The notes: generated by a model from the sequence alone, not told the origin. A DNA stretch of 64,000 bases from Streptomyces sp. NBC_01214 (GCF_026340975.1 NZ_JAPEOS010000001.1:434001-498000); one strand, 5' to 3'; numbered from the stretch's first letter, positions 50,804-60,275 are shown. Made by a program: numbers and translations.

Positions 50804-51274
50804 ATGACTGACCGCAGCATCCTCACGTCGATCTGGACCGCCGTCCTCGCCGCTCTGGTGGCCATCCTCTCCGGCTTCGGCATCACGGGGAAGCCCGCTC
50901 CGGCCACCGCCTCCGCCCCGGCCCCCGCCGCTGCGGACACCGCGACCACCGCCGTGCGCCGGCCGGCCGTCGCGGCCAGGCGGACCTGGCGGGCGATGAT
51001 GCGGGGAGGTTCGCTGCCGCCGACCATCAAGCAGCGGATCCACGCCGAGGCACACGGCAAGACCCCTTCCGTACGACGCTCCACCACCGCCGCGGCCATG
51101 GGTGCCGGTGACGGGACGGTCTCCAGGACGCTGATCCCGGCCGCAGCGCCCGCCGCAGCACACCACGCAGGACACGCCGCGGTCCCTGCCGCCGCCGTCG
51201 AGGCGCCCACCGCCGAATCCGCAGGACCCGCGGCTGCCGGTGCAGCCCGGAACGCCCTCGCGCTCGCCGCGTAG
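50804..51274 (+). CDS. Small Ala-rich protein of unknown function
   Basis: This 156-residue protein has one N-terminal hydrophobic helix (SILTSIWTAVLAALVAILSGF) that is an uncleaved anchor or signal, then an Ala/Pro-rich spacer, a basic helical segment AARRTWRAMMRGGSLPPTIK with QRIHAEAHGK (about 58-87), and an Ala-rich tail. It may belong to a Streptomyces-only DUF family, but I do not recognise it firmly. The ATG at 50804 has GAGG about 11 nt upstream. No neighbours suggest a role. Confidence 0.6.
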   Translation: MTDRSILTSIWTAVLAALVAILSGFGITGKPAPATASAPAPAAADTATTAVRRPAVAARRTWRAMMRGGSLPPTIKQRIHAEAHGKTPSVRRSTTAAAMGAGDGTVSRTLIPAAAPAAAHHAGHAAVPAAAVEAPTAESAGPAAAGAARNALALAA

Positions 51275-52011
51275 CCCGTGAGCCTCGTAGTTCCGTAGTT
51301 CCGTAGTTCCGAAGCCCTGTACACGCAGTTCACGAGAGCGCAGGGCGATCGCAGGGTCCGGCTCGCAGGCGTACGCGCCGCCGCCGGGCAGGAGCAAGGA
51401 CGAGCAGCAGTAAGAGCAGCAGTGAGAGCAGCTGCGAAAGCAGCAGCAAGAGGACCAGCACGAGGACCAGCAAGAGGACAGCAAGAGGACAGCAAGAGGA
51501 CAGCAAGAGGACAGCAAGAGGACAGCAGGAAAAGAGCAGCAGCAGGCCCGGTAACAGGCGCTGGAGCCCGGTCGGTCGTGACCGTGGATCGCGCTACGTG
51601 GGTGCCCCGAGGGCTGGGCACGGAAGGATCACCCCGGCTTGCGCCGGGGCGCACAGGGGGCGTGAAGCTTGGCATTGCAGGGCCGCAGGCCCGGGAGACG
51701 GTGGGGTTCCCGGACGGCGCGGCCCTTTTCGGCATGTCCGGGTCATGGTGATCTGGCGGAACGCTTCCTCCCTTGTGTGGCGTGGGATCCAGCTGGTTCC
51801 AGGGCGCTGACCTGGGGCTTCGGGGGCGTGAATGAGGTTTATCCGATGTTGGTCATGCTTGCGGGGGAATCGGAGACTCCGGGGTGGTTCGCCGGGGATT
51901 CGGTGGGCAACTCTGGTCACGCGACGTCGTCACCACACGGAACGAACGACCGAGGCGGCCGGCCAACTGCCTTGGAGCAAGTCCCACTTCGGTTTTCTGG
52001 AGGATAAAGAC
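51275..52011. other. Gene-poor region with tandem repeats
   Basis: These 737 bp contain no gene I can support. They hold three copies of an 8-bp GTAGTTCC unit (51285-51312 region), an AG-rich 11-bp tandem repeat (51469-51523), and the leader and promoter region of the small secreted protein. The composition is less GC-rich and purine-skewed at 51400-51540. Confidence 0.6.
51469..51523. repeat. 11-bp tandem repeat, five perfect units
   Basis: The unit AGCAAGAGGAC is repeated five times without mismatch, preceded by two degenerate units. There is strong purine skew on the plus strand. It is not CRISPR, because there are no spacers. It is likely a variable-number tandem repeat. Confidence 0.9.
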
Positions 52012-52323
52012 ATGGCAAGCATCCGTACCGCCCGCGTCATCTCCGCCGTCGCCGCGCTCCCCCTCGCCGTCGCCCTCTTCGGCGGGGTGGCGTCGGCCGA
52101 CAACGGCGCCTTCGCGAACGACGGATCGAATGCGAGCGTGGCCGAGATCATCGGCAGCGGTGTGGGCGGGGACAACAACGGCAACTCGTCCACGTCGCAG
52201 CAGGTCGCCACCGGTTCCGGCGCATCCAACCAGAGCAACAACGCCCAGGTGAACGGCTCGGCCCTCACCGCGATCGACCAGTCCACCACGACCGTCGCGG
52301 TCAACTTCGTCCCCTGGTGGTAG
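52012..52323 (+). CDS. Small secreted Asn/Ser/Gly-rich protein
   Basis: This 103-residue protein has a classical signal peptide (MASIRTARVISAVAALPLAV, cleavage at GVASA-DN near residue 29), leaving about 74 residues rich in Asn, Ser, Gly, Gln and Thr with no Cys and a C-terminal VNFVPWW. The composition recalls surface-active aerial-hypha proteins, but the chaplin and rodlin signatures (paired Cys, NVCGN) are absent, so it is neither. An excellent ribosome binding site (GGAGG, 8 nt before ATG) suggests strong expression. It is a single gene with its own terminator. Confidence 0.8.
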   Translation: MASIRTARVISAVAALPLAVALFGGVASADNGAFANDGSNASVAEIIGSGVGGDNNGNSSTSQQVATGSGASNQSNNAQVNGSALTAIDQSTTTVAVNFVPWW

Positions 52324-52349
52324 CCGCGGCCTGAGCCGCTCCGATTCTT

Positions 52350-52401
52350 GAGGGCGCCCGTGCGACCGGACCGGCTGGGGTCCGGTAGCGCGGGCGCCCT
52401 C
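52350..52401. terminator. Terminator after small secreted protein gene
   Basis: An outer stem GAGGGCGCCCGTGC/GCGCGGGCGCCCTC (one wobble) and an inner stem ACCGGACC/GGTCCGGT. The structure lies 27 bp after the stop. Confidence 0.85.
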
Positions 52402-52418
52402 GCGCATGTCCCCCGACC

Positions 52419-52451
52419 TTGACATCGCGGGTGAATCTGACGGACAGTCAG
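52419..52451 (+). promoter_or_regulatory. Promoter/operator of the igr-like operon
   Basis: A -35-like TTGACA (52419-52424) is followed by the inverted repeat CTGAC-GGACA-GTCAG (52437-52451), overlapping where a -10 box would sit and 36 bp before the first start codon. The layout resembles TetR-type operators of actinobacterial fatty-acid and steroid catabolism. No repressor gene is in the window. Confidence 0.4.
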
Positions 52452-52487
52452 GTTCCCTCGATGATGTGATGCCGGGAGGCCAGCGCC

Positions 52488-53639
52488 GTGCACCTCGCCC
52501 CGACCGAAGGCCAGTTGCGGCTCCGCGCCGAACTGCACGCGTACTTCAAGGACCTGATGCCGGACGGCCTCCCCGACGATCCGGCCCGCCAGCGCGAACT
52601 CCTGCGCCGCATAGGCGCCGATGGGCTCCTCGGTCTCGGCTGGCCCGTCGAGTACGGCGGCGGGGGACGGGGCGCTGACGAGCAGTTCGTCTTCTTCGAC
52701 GAGGCCTACCGGGCCGGTGCCCCCGTCTCCATGGTCACCCTCAACACCGTCGGCCCGACCCTGATGAAGTACGGGACCGAGGAGCAGAAGGACTACTTCC
52801 TCCCTCGGATCCTGGCGGGCGACATCGTCTTCGCCATCGGATACTCCGAACCCGAGGCCGGCACCGACCTCGCCGCCCTGCGCACGCGCGCCGTCCGAGA
52901 CGGCGCCGACTGGTTGATCGACGGGCAGAAGGTCTTCACCTCCAACGCCCAGAACGCGGACTGGATCTGGCTCGCCTGCCGCACGGACCCCGAGGCTCCC
53001 AAGCACAAGGGCATCTCGATCATCCTGGTGCCCACCGATGCCCCCGGCTTCTCCTGGACCCCGATCGACACCGTCGGCGGGCTCACCACCACGGCCACGT
53101 ACTACGACCGCGTCCGCGTGCCCGCCGGCCATCTCGTCGGTCCCGAGAACGGCGGCTGGGGTCTGATCACCAACCAGCTCAACCACGAGCGCGTCGCCCT
53201 CGCCGCCATCGGCATGCAGGCCGAGGACTTCTACGCGCACGCGCTCGACCACGCCCGCACCCCTGACCCGGTCACCGGCGACCGCCCCGCCGACCTCCCC
53301 TGGGTGCGGTCCCGGCTCGCCGAGGCGCACGCACGCCTGGCCGCCGTACGCCTCCTCAACTGGCGGCTCGTCCAGGACGTGGGCAGCGGCGCGCTGGCCC
53401 CCGGTGACGCCAGCGGGGTGAAGTTCCTCGGTACCGAGTCCACCGTCGAGGTGTACCGGATGTGCCAGGAGGTGGTGGGTGAGGAGGGCCTGATCCGCGG
53501 GCCCGCGGCGTTCGCGGGCGGCGAGCTCGAACGGATGAACCGGGCCGCCCAGATCAACACGTTCGGCGGCGGGGTCAGCGAGGTCCAGCGGGAGATCGTC
53601 GCCATGATGCGGCTCGGCATGAAGGGGAGGAAGCGATGA
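52488..53639 (+). CDS. Acyl-CoA dehydrogenase (ChsE/FadE29-like)
   Basis: This 383-residue flavoprotein is the first gene of a five-gene coupled operon. It has N-terminal helices with GLLGLGWPVEYGGGG, the FAD/substrate segment FAIGYSEPEAGTDLAALRT near residue 120, KGISIILVPTDAPG, and the C-terminal NTFGGGVSEVQREIVA. The usual C-terminal catalytic Glu is not seen there; a Glu in LNHERVALA could serve instead. Size and operon match mycobacterial FadE29 (ChsE2), which with a second short dehydrogenase forms a heterotetramer acting on C22 steroid side-chain CoA thioesters. The GTG at 52488 follows GGGAGG. Steroid activity is inference. Confidence 0.88.
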   Translation: MHLAPTEGQLRLRAELHAYFKDLMPDGLPDDPARQRELLRRIGADGLLGLGWPVEYGGGGRGADEQFVFFDEAYRAGAPVSMVTLNTVGPTLMKYGTEEQKDYFLPRILAGDIVFAIGYSEPEAGTDLAALRTRAVRDGADWLIDGQKVFTSNAQNADWIWLACRTDPEAPKHKGISIILVPTDAPGFSWTPIDTVGGLTTTATYYDRVRVPAGHLVGPENGGWGLITNQLNHERVALAAIGMQAEDFYAHALDHARTPDPVTGDRPADLPWVRSRLAEAHARLAAVRLLNWRLVQDVGSGALAPGDASGVKFLGTESTVEVYRMCQEVVGEEGLIRGPAAFAGGELERMNRAAQINTFGGGVSEVQREIVAMMRLGMKGRKR

Positions 53640-54634
53640 CGGCGGACGCGGGCGTGAACGACGTGGAGACGGCCGGGGGCGCGGCAGCGGCAGCAACCGA
53701 AACTGGGCCCGAGGCCGAGGAGGCAGCCCGGTTCCACACGCTGTTGGCGGCCTTCGAGGGGCAGCCGGCCGCCGCCGCGGCCCGGGGCAAGGACGCGGTC
53801 AACGAGCCGATGATCCGCCACTGGTGCGAGGCGATGGGCGATGCCAACCCCGCCTACACGGGCCCGGACGCCATCGCGCCGCCCACCATGCTCCAGGCCT
53901 GGACCATGGGCGGCCTCTCCGGCCACGCGGACCGCTCCTCCGCCTACGACGAGCTCCTCGCGCTCCTCGACGGCGCCGGCTTCACCTCCGTGGTCGCCAC
54001 CGACTGCGAGCAGGAGTACCACCGTCCCCTGCGCCCCGGCGCCGCGATCACCTTCGACGCCGTCATCGAGACCGTGTCGCCCCGCAAGACGACCAAGCTG
54101 GGCACCGGCCACTTCGTGACCACCCGCATGGACGTCCAGGCGGACGGGGCGCTCGCCGGCACCCACCGCTTCCGCATCCTCAAGTACGCGCCCACTGGCA
54201 GGCCGGTGAAGCGGCCCCCGGCACAGCGGCCCTCGTCGCAGCGCCCCCGCCCGGTGGTCAACCGCGACAACCAGGGGTTCTGGGACGGGGTGCGCGACCA
54301 CAAGCTGCTGATCCAGCGCTGTACTTCCTGCACCACCCTCCGCTTCCCGTGGCTCCCCGGCTGCAACGCCTGCGCGAGCCCCGCCTGGGACACGGTCGAG
54401 GCCTCCGGCGCCGGCACGGTGTTCAGCTACGTGGTCATGCACCACCCGCCCTTCCCGGCCTTCGACCCGCCCTACGCGGTCGCACTCGTCGAGCTCGCCG
54501 AAGGAGTCCGGATGATCAGCAACATCACCGGCGTGCCCTACGACAAGGTGCGCATCGGCCTCCCCGTCCAGCTGGAGTTCCTGCGCGTCGACGCCGGCCT
54601 CGAACTCCCCGTCTTCCGTGGGAGCGAGGGCTGA
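53636..54634 (+). CDS. MaoC-DUF35 bifunctional protein (ChsH2-like)
   Basis: This is a 332-residue fusion. The N-terminal hot-dog MaoC-like domain (about 30-195) has NEPMIRHWCEAMGDANPAYT and HRPLRPGAAITFDA. A C-terminal DUF35 part follows, with a zinc ribbon CTSCTTLRFPWLPGCNAC (about 228-246) and an OB-fold (TVFSYVVMHHPPFPAFDPPY). This is the layout of Rv3542c/ChsH2, whose MaoC half pairs with ChsH1 for enoyl-CoA hydration and whose DUF35 half docks on the Ltp2 aldolase. The start overlaps the previous stop (ATGA); the next gene overlaps by one base. Confidence 0.9.
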   Translation: MTADAGVNDVETAGGAAAAATETGPEAEEAARFHTLLAAFEGQPAAAAARGKDAVNEPMIRHWCEAMGDANPAYTGPDAIAPPTMLQAWTMGGLSGHADRSSAYDELLALLDGAGFTSVVATDCEQEYHRPLRPGAAITFDAVIETVSPRKTTKLGTGHFVTTRMDVQADGALAGTHRFRILKYAPTGRPVKRPPAQRPSSQRPRPVVNRDNQGFWDGVRDHKLLIQRCTSCTTLRFPWLPGCNACASPAWDTVEASGAGTVFSYVVMHHPPFPAFDPPYAVALVELAEGVRMISNITGVPYDKVRIGLPVQLEFLRVDAGLELPVFRGSEG

Positions 54635-55665
54635 TGGACTTCCACCCCACCGAGGAGCAGGCCGCCGCGGTCGGTCTCGCCGCCCGGATCCTCTCCGATC
54701 TCGCCACCCACGAGCGCCTCGCCGAAGCCGGCACCGGCAGCGACGCCGAGCTGTGGAAAGCCCTCACCGCGGCCGGATTGATCGCTGCGGTCGAGGAGGT
54801 CGGCCTGCTCGGGCTGGTCCTGCTGCTGGAGGAACAGGGCCGCACCACCGCGCAGGTCCCGTACGCCGCCACCTGCGCCTACGGGATCCTTCCCGTGGTC
54901 GCGCACGGCAGCCCCGAGCAGCGCGCCCGCCTGCTGCCCGTCCTCAGTACGGGCGAGGCGGTGGCCACAGGCGCGTTCCCGGCGCGCGGCCGGATCACCG
55001 CCGAGGGCGGCCGGCTCACCGGCACCGCCCCCGCCGTGCCGTGGCTGCGCGACGCCACGCACGTACTGGTCCCGGACACGGACCGGGCGCTGTGGCTCGT
55101 ACGGACCGACGCGCCCGGTGTGCGGACTTTTCCGGTGGAGACCACCGCCCCGTGGTCGGCGGGCCGGCTGGTGCTGACCGCGGCCGAGGGAGAGCGCCTC
55201 GGTTCGGACGGCGCGTACGAGGCCACGCTCGACGCCGCCCGCACCGCCTTCGCCGGGCTCCAGGCGGGCGTCTGCGCGGGCTCTCTCGCCCGCGCGGTGG
55301 AATACACCTCCACCCGGGAGCAGTTCGGCAGGCCGCTCTCCACCAACCAGGGCGTCATGCTGCGCGCGGCCGACGCGTACATGGACACCGAGGCGATCCG
55401 GGTCACCACGTACGAGGCGGCCTGGCGCATCGACCAGGGTCTTCCGGCACACGAGCACGCGCTGACGGCCGCCTGGTGGGCATCGGAGGCGGGCAAGCGG
55501 GTCGTGCACGCGGGCCAGCACCTGCACGGCGGCATGGGCGCCGACCTCGACCACCCCGTCCACCGCCACTTCCTGTGGGGACGCCAACTGGACGCCTACC
55601 TGGGCTGCGGCAGCGAGCTGCTGGCCGAGCTCGGAGCTTCGATAGCCGAGGGGGAGCAGGCATGA
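54634..55665 (+). CDS. Acyl-CoA dehydrogenase (ChsE/FadE28-like)
   Basis: This is a short acyl-CoA dehydrogenase subunit of 343 residues. It has an N-terminal helical domain beginning MDFHPTEEQAAAVGLAARIL, a compact beta domain (GAFPARGRITAEGGRLTG), and C-terminal helices with REQFGRPLSTNQGVMLRAA and HLHGGMGADLDHPVHRHFLW, the FAD-contact region. Short length and a reduced active site are typical of the non-catalytic or complementary chain of the alpha2beta2 steroid dehydrogenases (FadE28 is about 340 residues). The ATG at 54634 overlaps the previous stop by one base and its own stop is overlapped by the MaoC gene. Confidence 0.88.
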   Translation: MDFHPTEEQAAAVGLAARILSDLATHERLAEAGTGSDAELWKALTAAGLIAAVEEVGLLGLVLLLEEQGRTTAQVPYAATCAYGILPVVAHGSPEQRARLLPVLSTGEAVATGAFPARGRITAEGGRLTGTAPAVPWLRDATHVLVPDTDRALWLVRTDAPGVRTFPVETTAPWSAGRLVLTAAEGERLGSDGAYEATLDAARTAFAGLQAGVCAGSLARAVEYTSTREQFGRPLSTNQGVMLRAADAYMDTEAIRVTTYEAAWRIDQGLPAHEHALTAAWWASEAGKRVVHAGQHLHGGMGADLDHPVHRHFLWGRQLDAYLGCGSELLAELGASIAEGEQA

Positions 55666-56045
55666 ACGTCGGCGACACGCTGCCGCCACTGGAGATCCCG
55701 GTCACCCGCACGCTGATCGTCGCGGGCGCGATCGCCTCCCGCGACTACCAGGACGTGCACCACGACGCGGCGCTCGCGCAGGAGAAGGGTTCCCCGGACA
55801 TCTTCATGAACATCCTGACCACGAACGGCCTGGTCGGCCGCTACATCACCGACCACCTCGGGCCGCGCGCCGTCCTGCGCAAGGTGGCCATCCGCCTGGG
55901 CGCCCCCAACTACCCGGGCGACACGATGACCCTCACCGGCACCGTCACCGCCGCGTCCGGGACCACCATCGAGATCCGCGTGGTCGGGGCCAACGGTCTC
56001 GGGCACCACGTCACGGGAACGGTCACCGCGGAGGTGCCGGCATGA
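55662..56045 (+). CDS. MaoC-like hydratase (ChsH1-like)
   Basis: This 127-residue single hot-dog domain protein has the hydratase signature region AGAIASRDYQDVHHDAALAQ near residue 22, containing the candidate catalytic Asp and His, and FMNILTTNGLVGRYITDHL in the central helix. In mycobacteria the equivalent ChsH1 (about 129 residues) forms a heterotetramer with ChsH2 and hydrates the steroid enoyl-CoA. The start overlaps the dehydrogenase stop and its own stop is overlapped by the lyase gene (ATGA in both cases), so stoichiometric expression is likely. Confidence 0.9.
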   Translation: MNVGDTLPPLEIPVTRTLIVAGAIASRDYQDVHHDAALAQEKGSPDIFMNILTTNGLVGRYITDHLGPRAVLRKVAIRLGAPNYPGDTMTLTGTVTAASGTTIEIRVVGANGLGHHVTGTVTAEVPA

Positions 56046-57208
56046 GCGTCCGCACCCGCGACGAGCTCGGCGGCCGCGCCGCCATCGTCGGCATCGGAGC
56101 GACCGAGTTCTCCAAGGACTCTGGCCGCAGCGAGCTCAAGCTCGCGGTCGAGGCGGTGCACGCCGCCCTCGACGACGCCGGGCTCACCCCCGCCGATGTC
56201 GACGGCATGGTCACCTTCACCATGGACACCAGCCCCGAGATCACCGTCGCCCAGGCGGGGGGCATCGGGGACCTGTCCTTCTTCTCCCGCATCCACTACG
56301 GCGGCGGCGCGGCCTGCGCCACCGTCCAGCAGGCCGCCCTCGCCGTCGCCAGCGGGGTCGCGGAGGTCGTCGTCTGCTACCGCGCCTTCAACGAGCGCTC
56401 CGGGCGCCGCTTCGGCTCCGGGGTCCAGCAGCGGGAGCCCTCGGCGGAGGGGGCGGCGCTCGGCTGGTCGCTGCCCTGGGGGCTGCTGACCCCCGCCTCC
56501 TGGGTGGCCATGACCGCCCAGCGCTACTTGCACACCTACAACCTCACCCCCGAGGCATTCGGGCACGTCGCGGTCACCGACCGCCGGCACGCCGCGAACA
56601 ACCCCGCCGCCTACTTCTACGGCAAGCCCATCACCCTCGCCGATCACGCCGCCTCGCGCTGGATCGTGGAGCCGCTGCGGCTGCTGGACTGCTGCCAGGA
56701 GACGGACGGCGGCCAGGCCGTCGTCGTCACCACAACCGAGCGCGCCCGGGACCTGAGACACGCGCCCGCCGTGATCACCGCGGCCGCGCAGGGCGCGGGG
56801 CGCCGCCAGGAGGGCATGACCTCCTTCTACCGTGACGACCTCACCGGGCTGCCGGAGATGGACGTGGTCGCCCGCCAGCTGTGGCGGACCAGTGGGCTGC
56901 GGCCCTCGGACATCGACGTCGGCATCCTCTACGACCACTTCACCCCCTTCGTGCTGATGCAGCTGGAGGAGTTCGGATTCTGCGCGCCGGGCGAGGCCGC
57001 GGATTTCGTGGCCGCGGACGCGCTGCCGCTCAACACCCACGGCGGCCAGCTCGGAGAGGCGTACCTACACGGGATGAACGGCATCGCCGAGGCCGTTCGC
57101 CAGCTGCGCGGCACCTCCGTCAACCAGGTCGCGCGGGCGGCGCACGCTCTCGTCACGGCCGGTACCGGGGTCCCGACCTCCGGTCTGATCCTCGGCGCCG
57201 ACGGCTGA
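56042..57208 (+). CDS. Thiolase-fold lipid-transfer/aldolase (Ltp2-like)
   Basis: This 388-residue thiolase-superfamily protein has RAAIVGIGATEFSKDSGR at its N-terminus, GGGAACATVQQAALAVASG where thiolases carry the nucleophilic Cys region, and NTHGGQLGEAYLHGMNGIAE near residue 328. Ltp2-type enzymes do not perform Claisen cleavage but a retro-aldol cleavage that releases propionyl-CoA and a 17-keto steroid, needing the DUF35 partner; the Tyr in GEAYLHG is a candidate catalytic residue to check. Its length matches Ltp2 (about 386). It is the last gene of the coupled operon and a hairpin follows at 57224. Confidence 0.88.
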   Translation: MSVRTRDELGGRAAIVGIGATEFSKDSGRSELKLAVEAVHAALDDAGLTPADVDGMVTFTMDTSPEITVAQAGGIGDLSFFSRIHYGGGAACATVQQAALAVASGVAEVVVCYRAFNERSGRRFGSGVQQREPSAEGAALGWSLPWGLLTPASWVAMTAQRYLHTYNLTPEAFGHVAVTDRRHAANNPAAYFYGKPITLADHAASRWIVEPLRLLDCCQETDGGQAVVVTTTERARDLRHAPAVITAAAQGAGRRQEGMTSFYRDDLTGLPEMDVVARQLWRTSGLRPSDIDVGILYDHFTPFVLMQLEEFGFCAPGEAADFVAADALPLNTHGGQLGEAYLHGMNGIAEAVRQLRGTSVNQVARAAHALVTAGTGVPTSGLILGADG

Positions 57209-57223
57209 GATCCGGGCCCCGTG

Positions 57224-57257
57224 GCCCCCGCCCCCTCCACCTTCAGGGGGTGGGGGC
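57224..57257. terminator. Terminator of the igr-like operon
   Basis: A 13-bp stem GCCCCCGCCCCCT/AGGGGGTGGGGGC with one G-U wobble, 15 bp after the Ltp2-like stop. Confidence 0.7.
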
Positions 57258-57278
57258 GGCCCTGTTCCTACAACCTGA

Positions 57279-57326
57279 GGTGGATCCACCATCGGCACCT
57301 GCGGCCGATCCCACGGCGGACGGGCG
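57279..57326. promoter_or_regulatory. Palindromes upstream of the sigma factor gene
   Basis: GGTGGATCCACC (57279-57290) is a perfect 12-bp palindrome. It is followed by the inverted repeat ATCGGC-N7-GCCGAT (about 57291-57309). Both lie within 65 bp of the sigma factor start and are candidate operator or autoregulatory sites. Confidence 0.35.
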
Positions 57327-57342
57327 CTCCTAGCGTGGAGAC

Positions 57343-57876
57343 ATGACCACGCCTGTGTGCACACTCGCCTCGAACCCGACGCCGTACCCGTCGTTCTCGG
57401 CGTACGTCCGGACCCGCGGCACGGTCCTGATGCGCACCGCGCGCTCCCTCACAGCCAACCCGTGCGATGCGGAGGACCTGCTCCAGACCGCCCTCGCGAA
57501 GACGTACGTGGCCTGGGACCGGATCGAGGACCACCGCGCCCTGGACGGCTACGTCCGTCGGACCCTCGTCAACACCCGTACCTCCCAATGGCGCAAGCGC
57601 AGGGTCGACGAGTTCGCATGCGACGAGCTCCCGGAGCCCGAGGCGGTCTCGGCCGGCGACCCCGCCGAGGCGCAGGCGCTGCGCGATGCGATGTGGCGTG
57701 CGGTGACCCGGCTGCCCGACCGACAGCGGGCCATGGTCGTCCTGCGGTACTACGAGGACCTGAGCGAGGTGCAGACGGCGGAGCTGCTCGGGGTGTCGGT
57801 CGGCACGGTCAAGAGCGCGGTCTCCCGCGCGCTGGGCAAGCTCCGCGAGGACCCGGAGCTCATGCCGGTCCGGTGA
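57343..57876 (+). CDS. SigE-family ECF RNA polymerase sigma factor
   Basis: This is a 177-residue extracytoplasmic-function sigma factor. Region 2 (about 15-85) contains FSAYVRTRGTVLMRTARSL, NPCDAEDLLQTALAKTYVAW and a -10 recognition segment around YVRRTLVNTRTSQWRKRR. Region 4 (about 110-170) contains RLPDRQRAMVVLRYYEDLSE and the helix-turn-helix ELLGVSVGTVKSAVSRALGK. The size and sequence fit the actinobacterial 'SigE family' ECF group. No anti-sigma gene is adjacent. The ATG at 57343 is preceded by GGAG. Two parS sites lie just downstream. Confidence 0.93.
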   Translation: MTTPVCTLASNPTPYPSFSAYVRTRGTVLMRTARSLTANPCDAEDLLQTALAKTYVAWDRIEDHRALDGYVRRTLVNTRTSQWRKRRVDEFACDELPEPEAVSAGDPAEAQALRDAMWRAVTRLPDRQRAMVVLRYYEDLSEVQTAELLGVSVGTVKSAVSRALGKLREDPELMPVR

Positions 57877-57883
57877 CGGATGG

Positions 57884-57931
57884 TGTTTCACGTGAAACGT
57901 GAGGACGTCCGGGGATGTTTCACGTGAAACA
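57884..57931. other. parS: Two parS sites, sigma factor/fadD gap
   Basis: TGTTTCACGTGAAACG (57884-57899) and TGTTTCACGTGAAACA (57916-57931) have perfect cores with centres 32 bp apart, in the 160-bp gap between the sigma factor and acyl-CoA ligase genes. Confidence 0.95.
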
Positions 57932-58036
57932 CGCCCTGGTTTCTACCCCCGGGTAGTGACAGACCGAGCGGTACGTGCGCAGAATCGGCAGCATCCGTAG
58001 CCGCCGCAGCGCCGCAGCGCTCACCGGGAGGACGCT

Positions 58037-59686
<1,650 letters not shown>

Positions 59687-59699
59687 CGACCGCGGGCGC

Positions 59700-60275
59700 C
59701 TAACCCCGGGTGAGCCATGGCCGCAGCAGCCTGCTGACTGCGGGCATGGCCAGGTAGGTCATCAGGGTGCTGAACACGACGGCGAAGGCGGCCGTCCGCA
59801 GCACGAAGTGCAGATCCACCAGGTACGGCCCGAGCACCGCGTTGCCGATCAGCGAGATCGGGAAGATGGCCAGCCCCGAGCTGATCGCCATCTTCCACCG
59901 CGGCGGCGCGGGCCGGGTCGTACCCGGCTTGGCGAACCAGGTCTCCATGCCGTGAAGTTCCCGGCGGGCTATCTCCGTGTGGTGGTGGCCGAGGCAGTTG
60001 GCGAACCACTGCGCCCGCTCCGGGGAGTCCTGCCAGCGCTGGAACGCGGCCTGATTGCGGAAGCGGTGGACCAGGAACCACGGCCCGCCCTCCGCCGCCG
60101 GCCGGAAGAGCCCGTACCCGAGGTGGTCCGGGAAGCCCGCGGCCGTCTCCAGGATGCCGTGGGCCCAGGCCTCGAAGGTCTCCTCGTGGCCGGGCTCCAC
60201 CTGCCGTGCGATGAGCAGATTCACCTCCCCGTTGTCGGCGGGGACGGTGTGCTCGCTCGTGTTGGTGATGGCCAT
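59700..60275 (-). CDS. ABM-domain membrane protein
   Basis: This is a 191-residue protein. The N-terminal antibiotic-biosynthesis-monooxygenase (ABM, ferredoxin-like) domain (about 18-112) has EVNLLIARQVEPGHEETFEA, GPWFLVHRFRNQAAFQRWQ and RAQWFANCLGHHHTEIARRE. A linker GMETWFAKP leads to two C-terminal transmembrane helices (FPISLIGNAVLGPYLV and AAFAVVFSTLMTYLAMPAV). ABM-plus-two-helix proteins are widespread; ligand and reaction are unknown, and a haem-degrading or quinone-related role is only a guess. It is convergent with the acyl-CoA ligase gene, with 13 bp between stops. Confidence 0.88.
   Translation of the reverse strand: MAITNTSEHTVPADNGEVNLLIARQVEPGHEETFEAWAHGILETAAGFPDHLGYGLFRPAAEGGPWFLVHRFRNQAAFQRWQDSPERAQWFANCLGHHHTEIARRELHGMETWFAKPGTTRPAPPRWKMAISSGLAIFPISLIGNAVLGPYLVDLHFVLRTAAFAVVFSTLMTYLAMPAVSRLLRPWLTRG

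Noticed and set aside
50468..51517. 349-residue minus-strand frame with Cys/Ser/Leu-rich start
   Set aside because: The start lies in the AG-rich tandem repeat, and the remainder is antisense to the small Ala-rich protein.
51420..51530. Possible CRISPR array
   Set aside because: The repeat units are 11 bp and directly adjacent, with no spacers or cas genes.
52012..52323. Chaplin or rodlin
   Set aside because: It lacks the chaplin domain Cys pair and characteristic hydrophobic core, and lacks rodlin sequence features.
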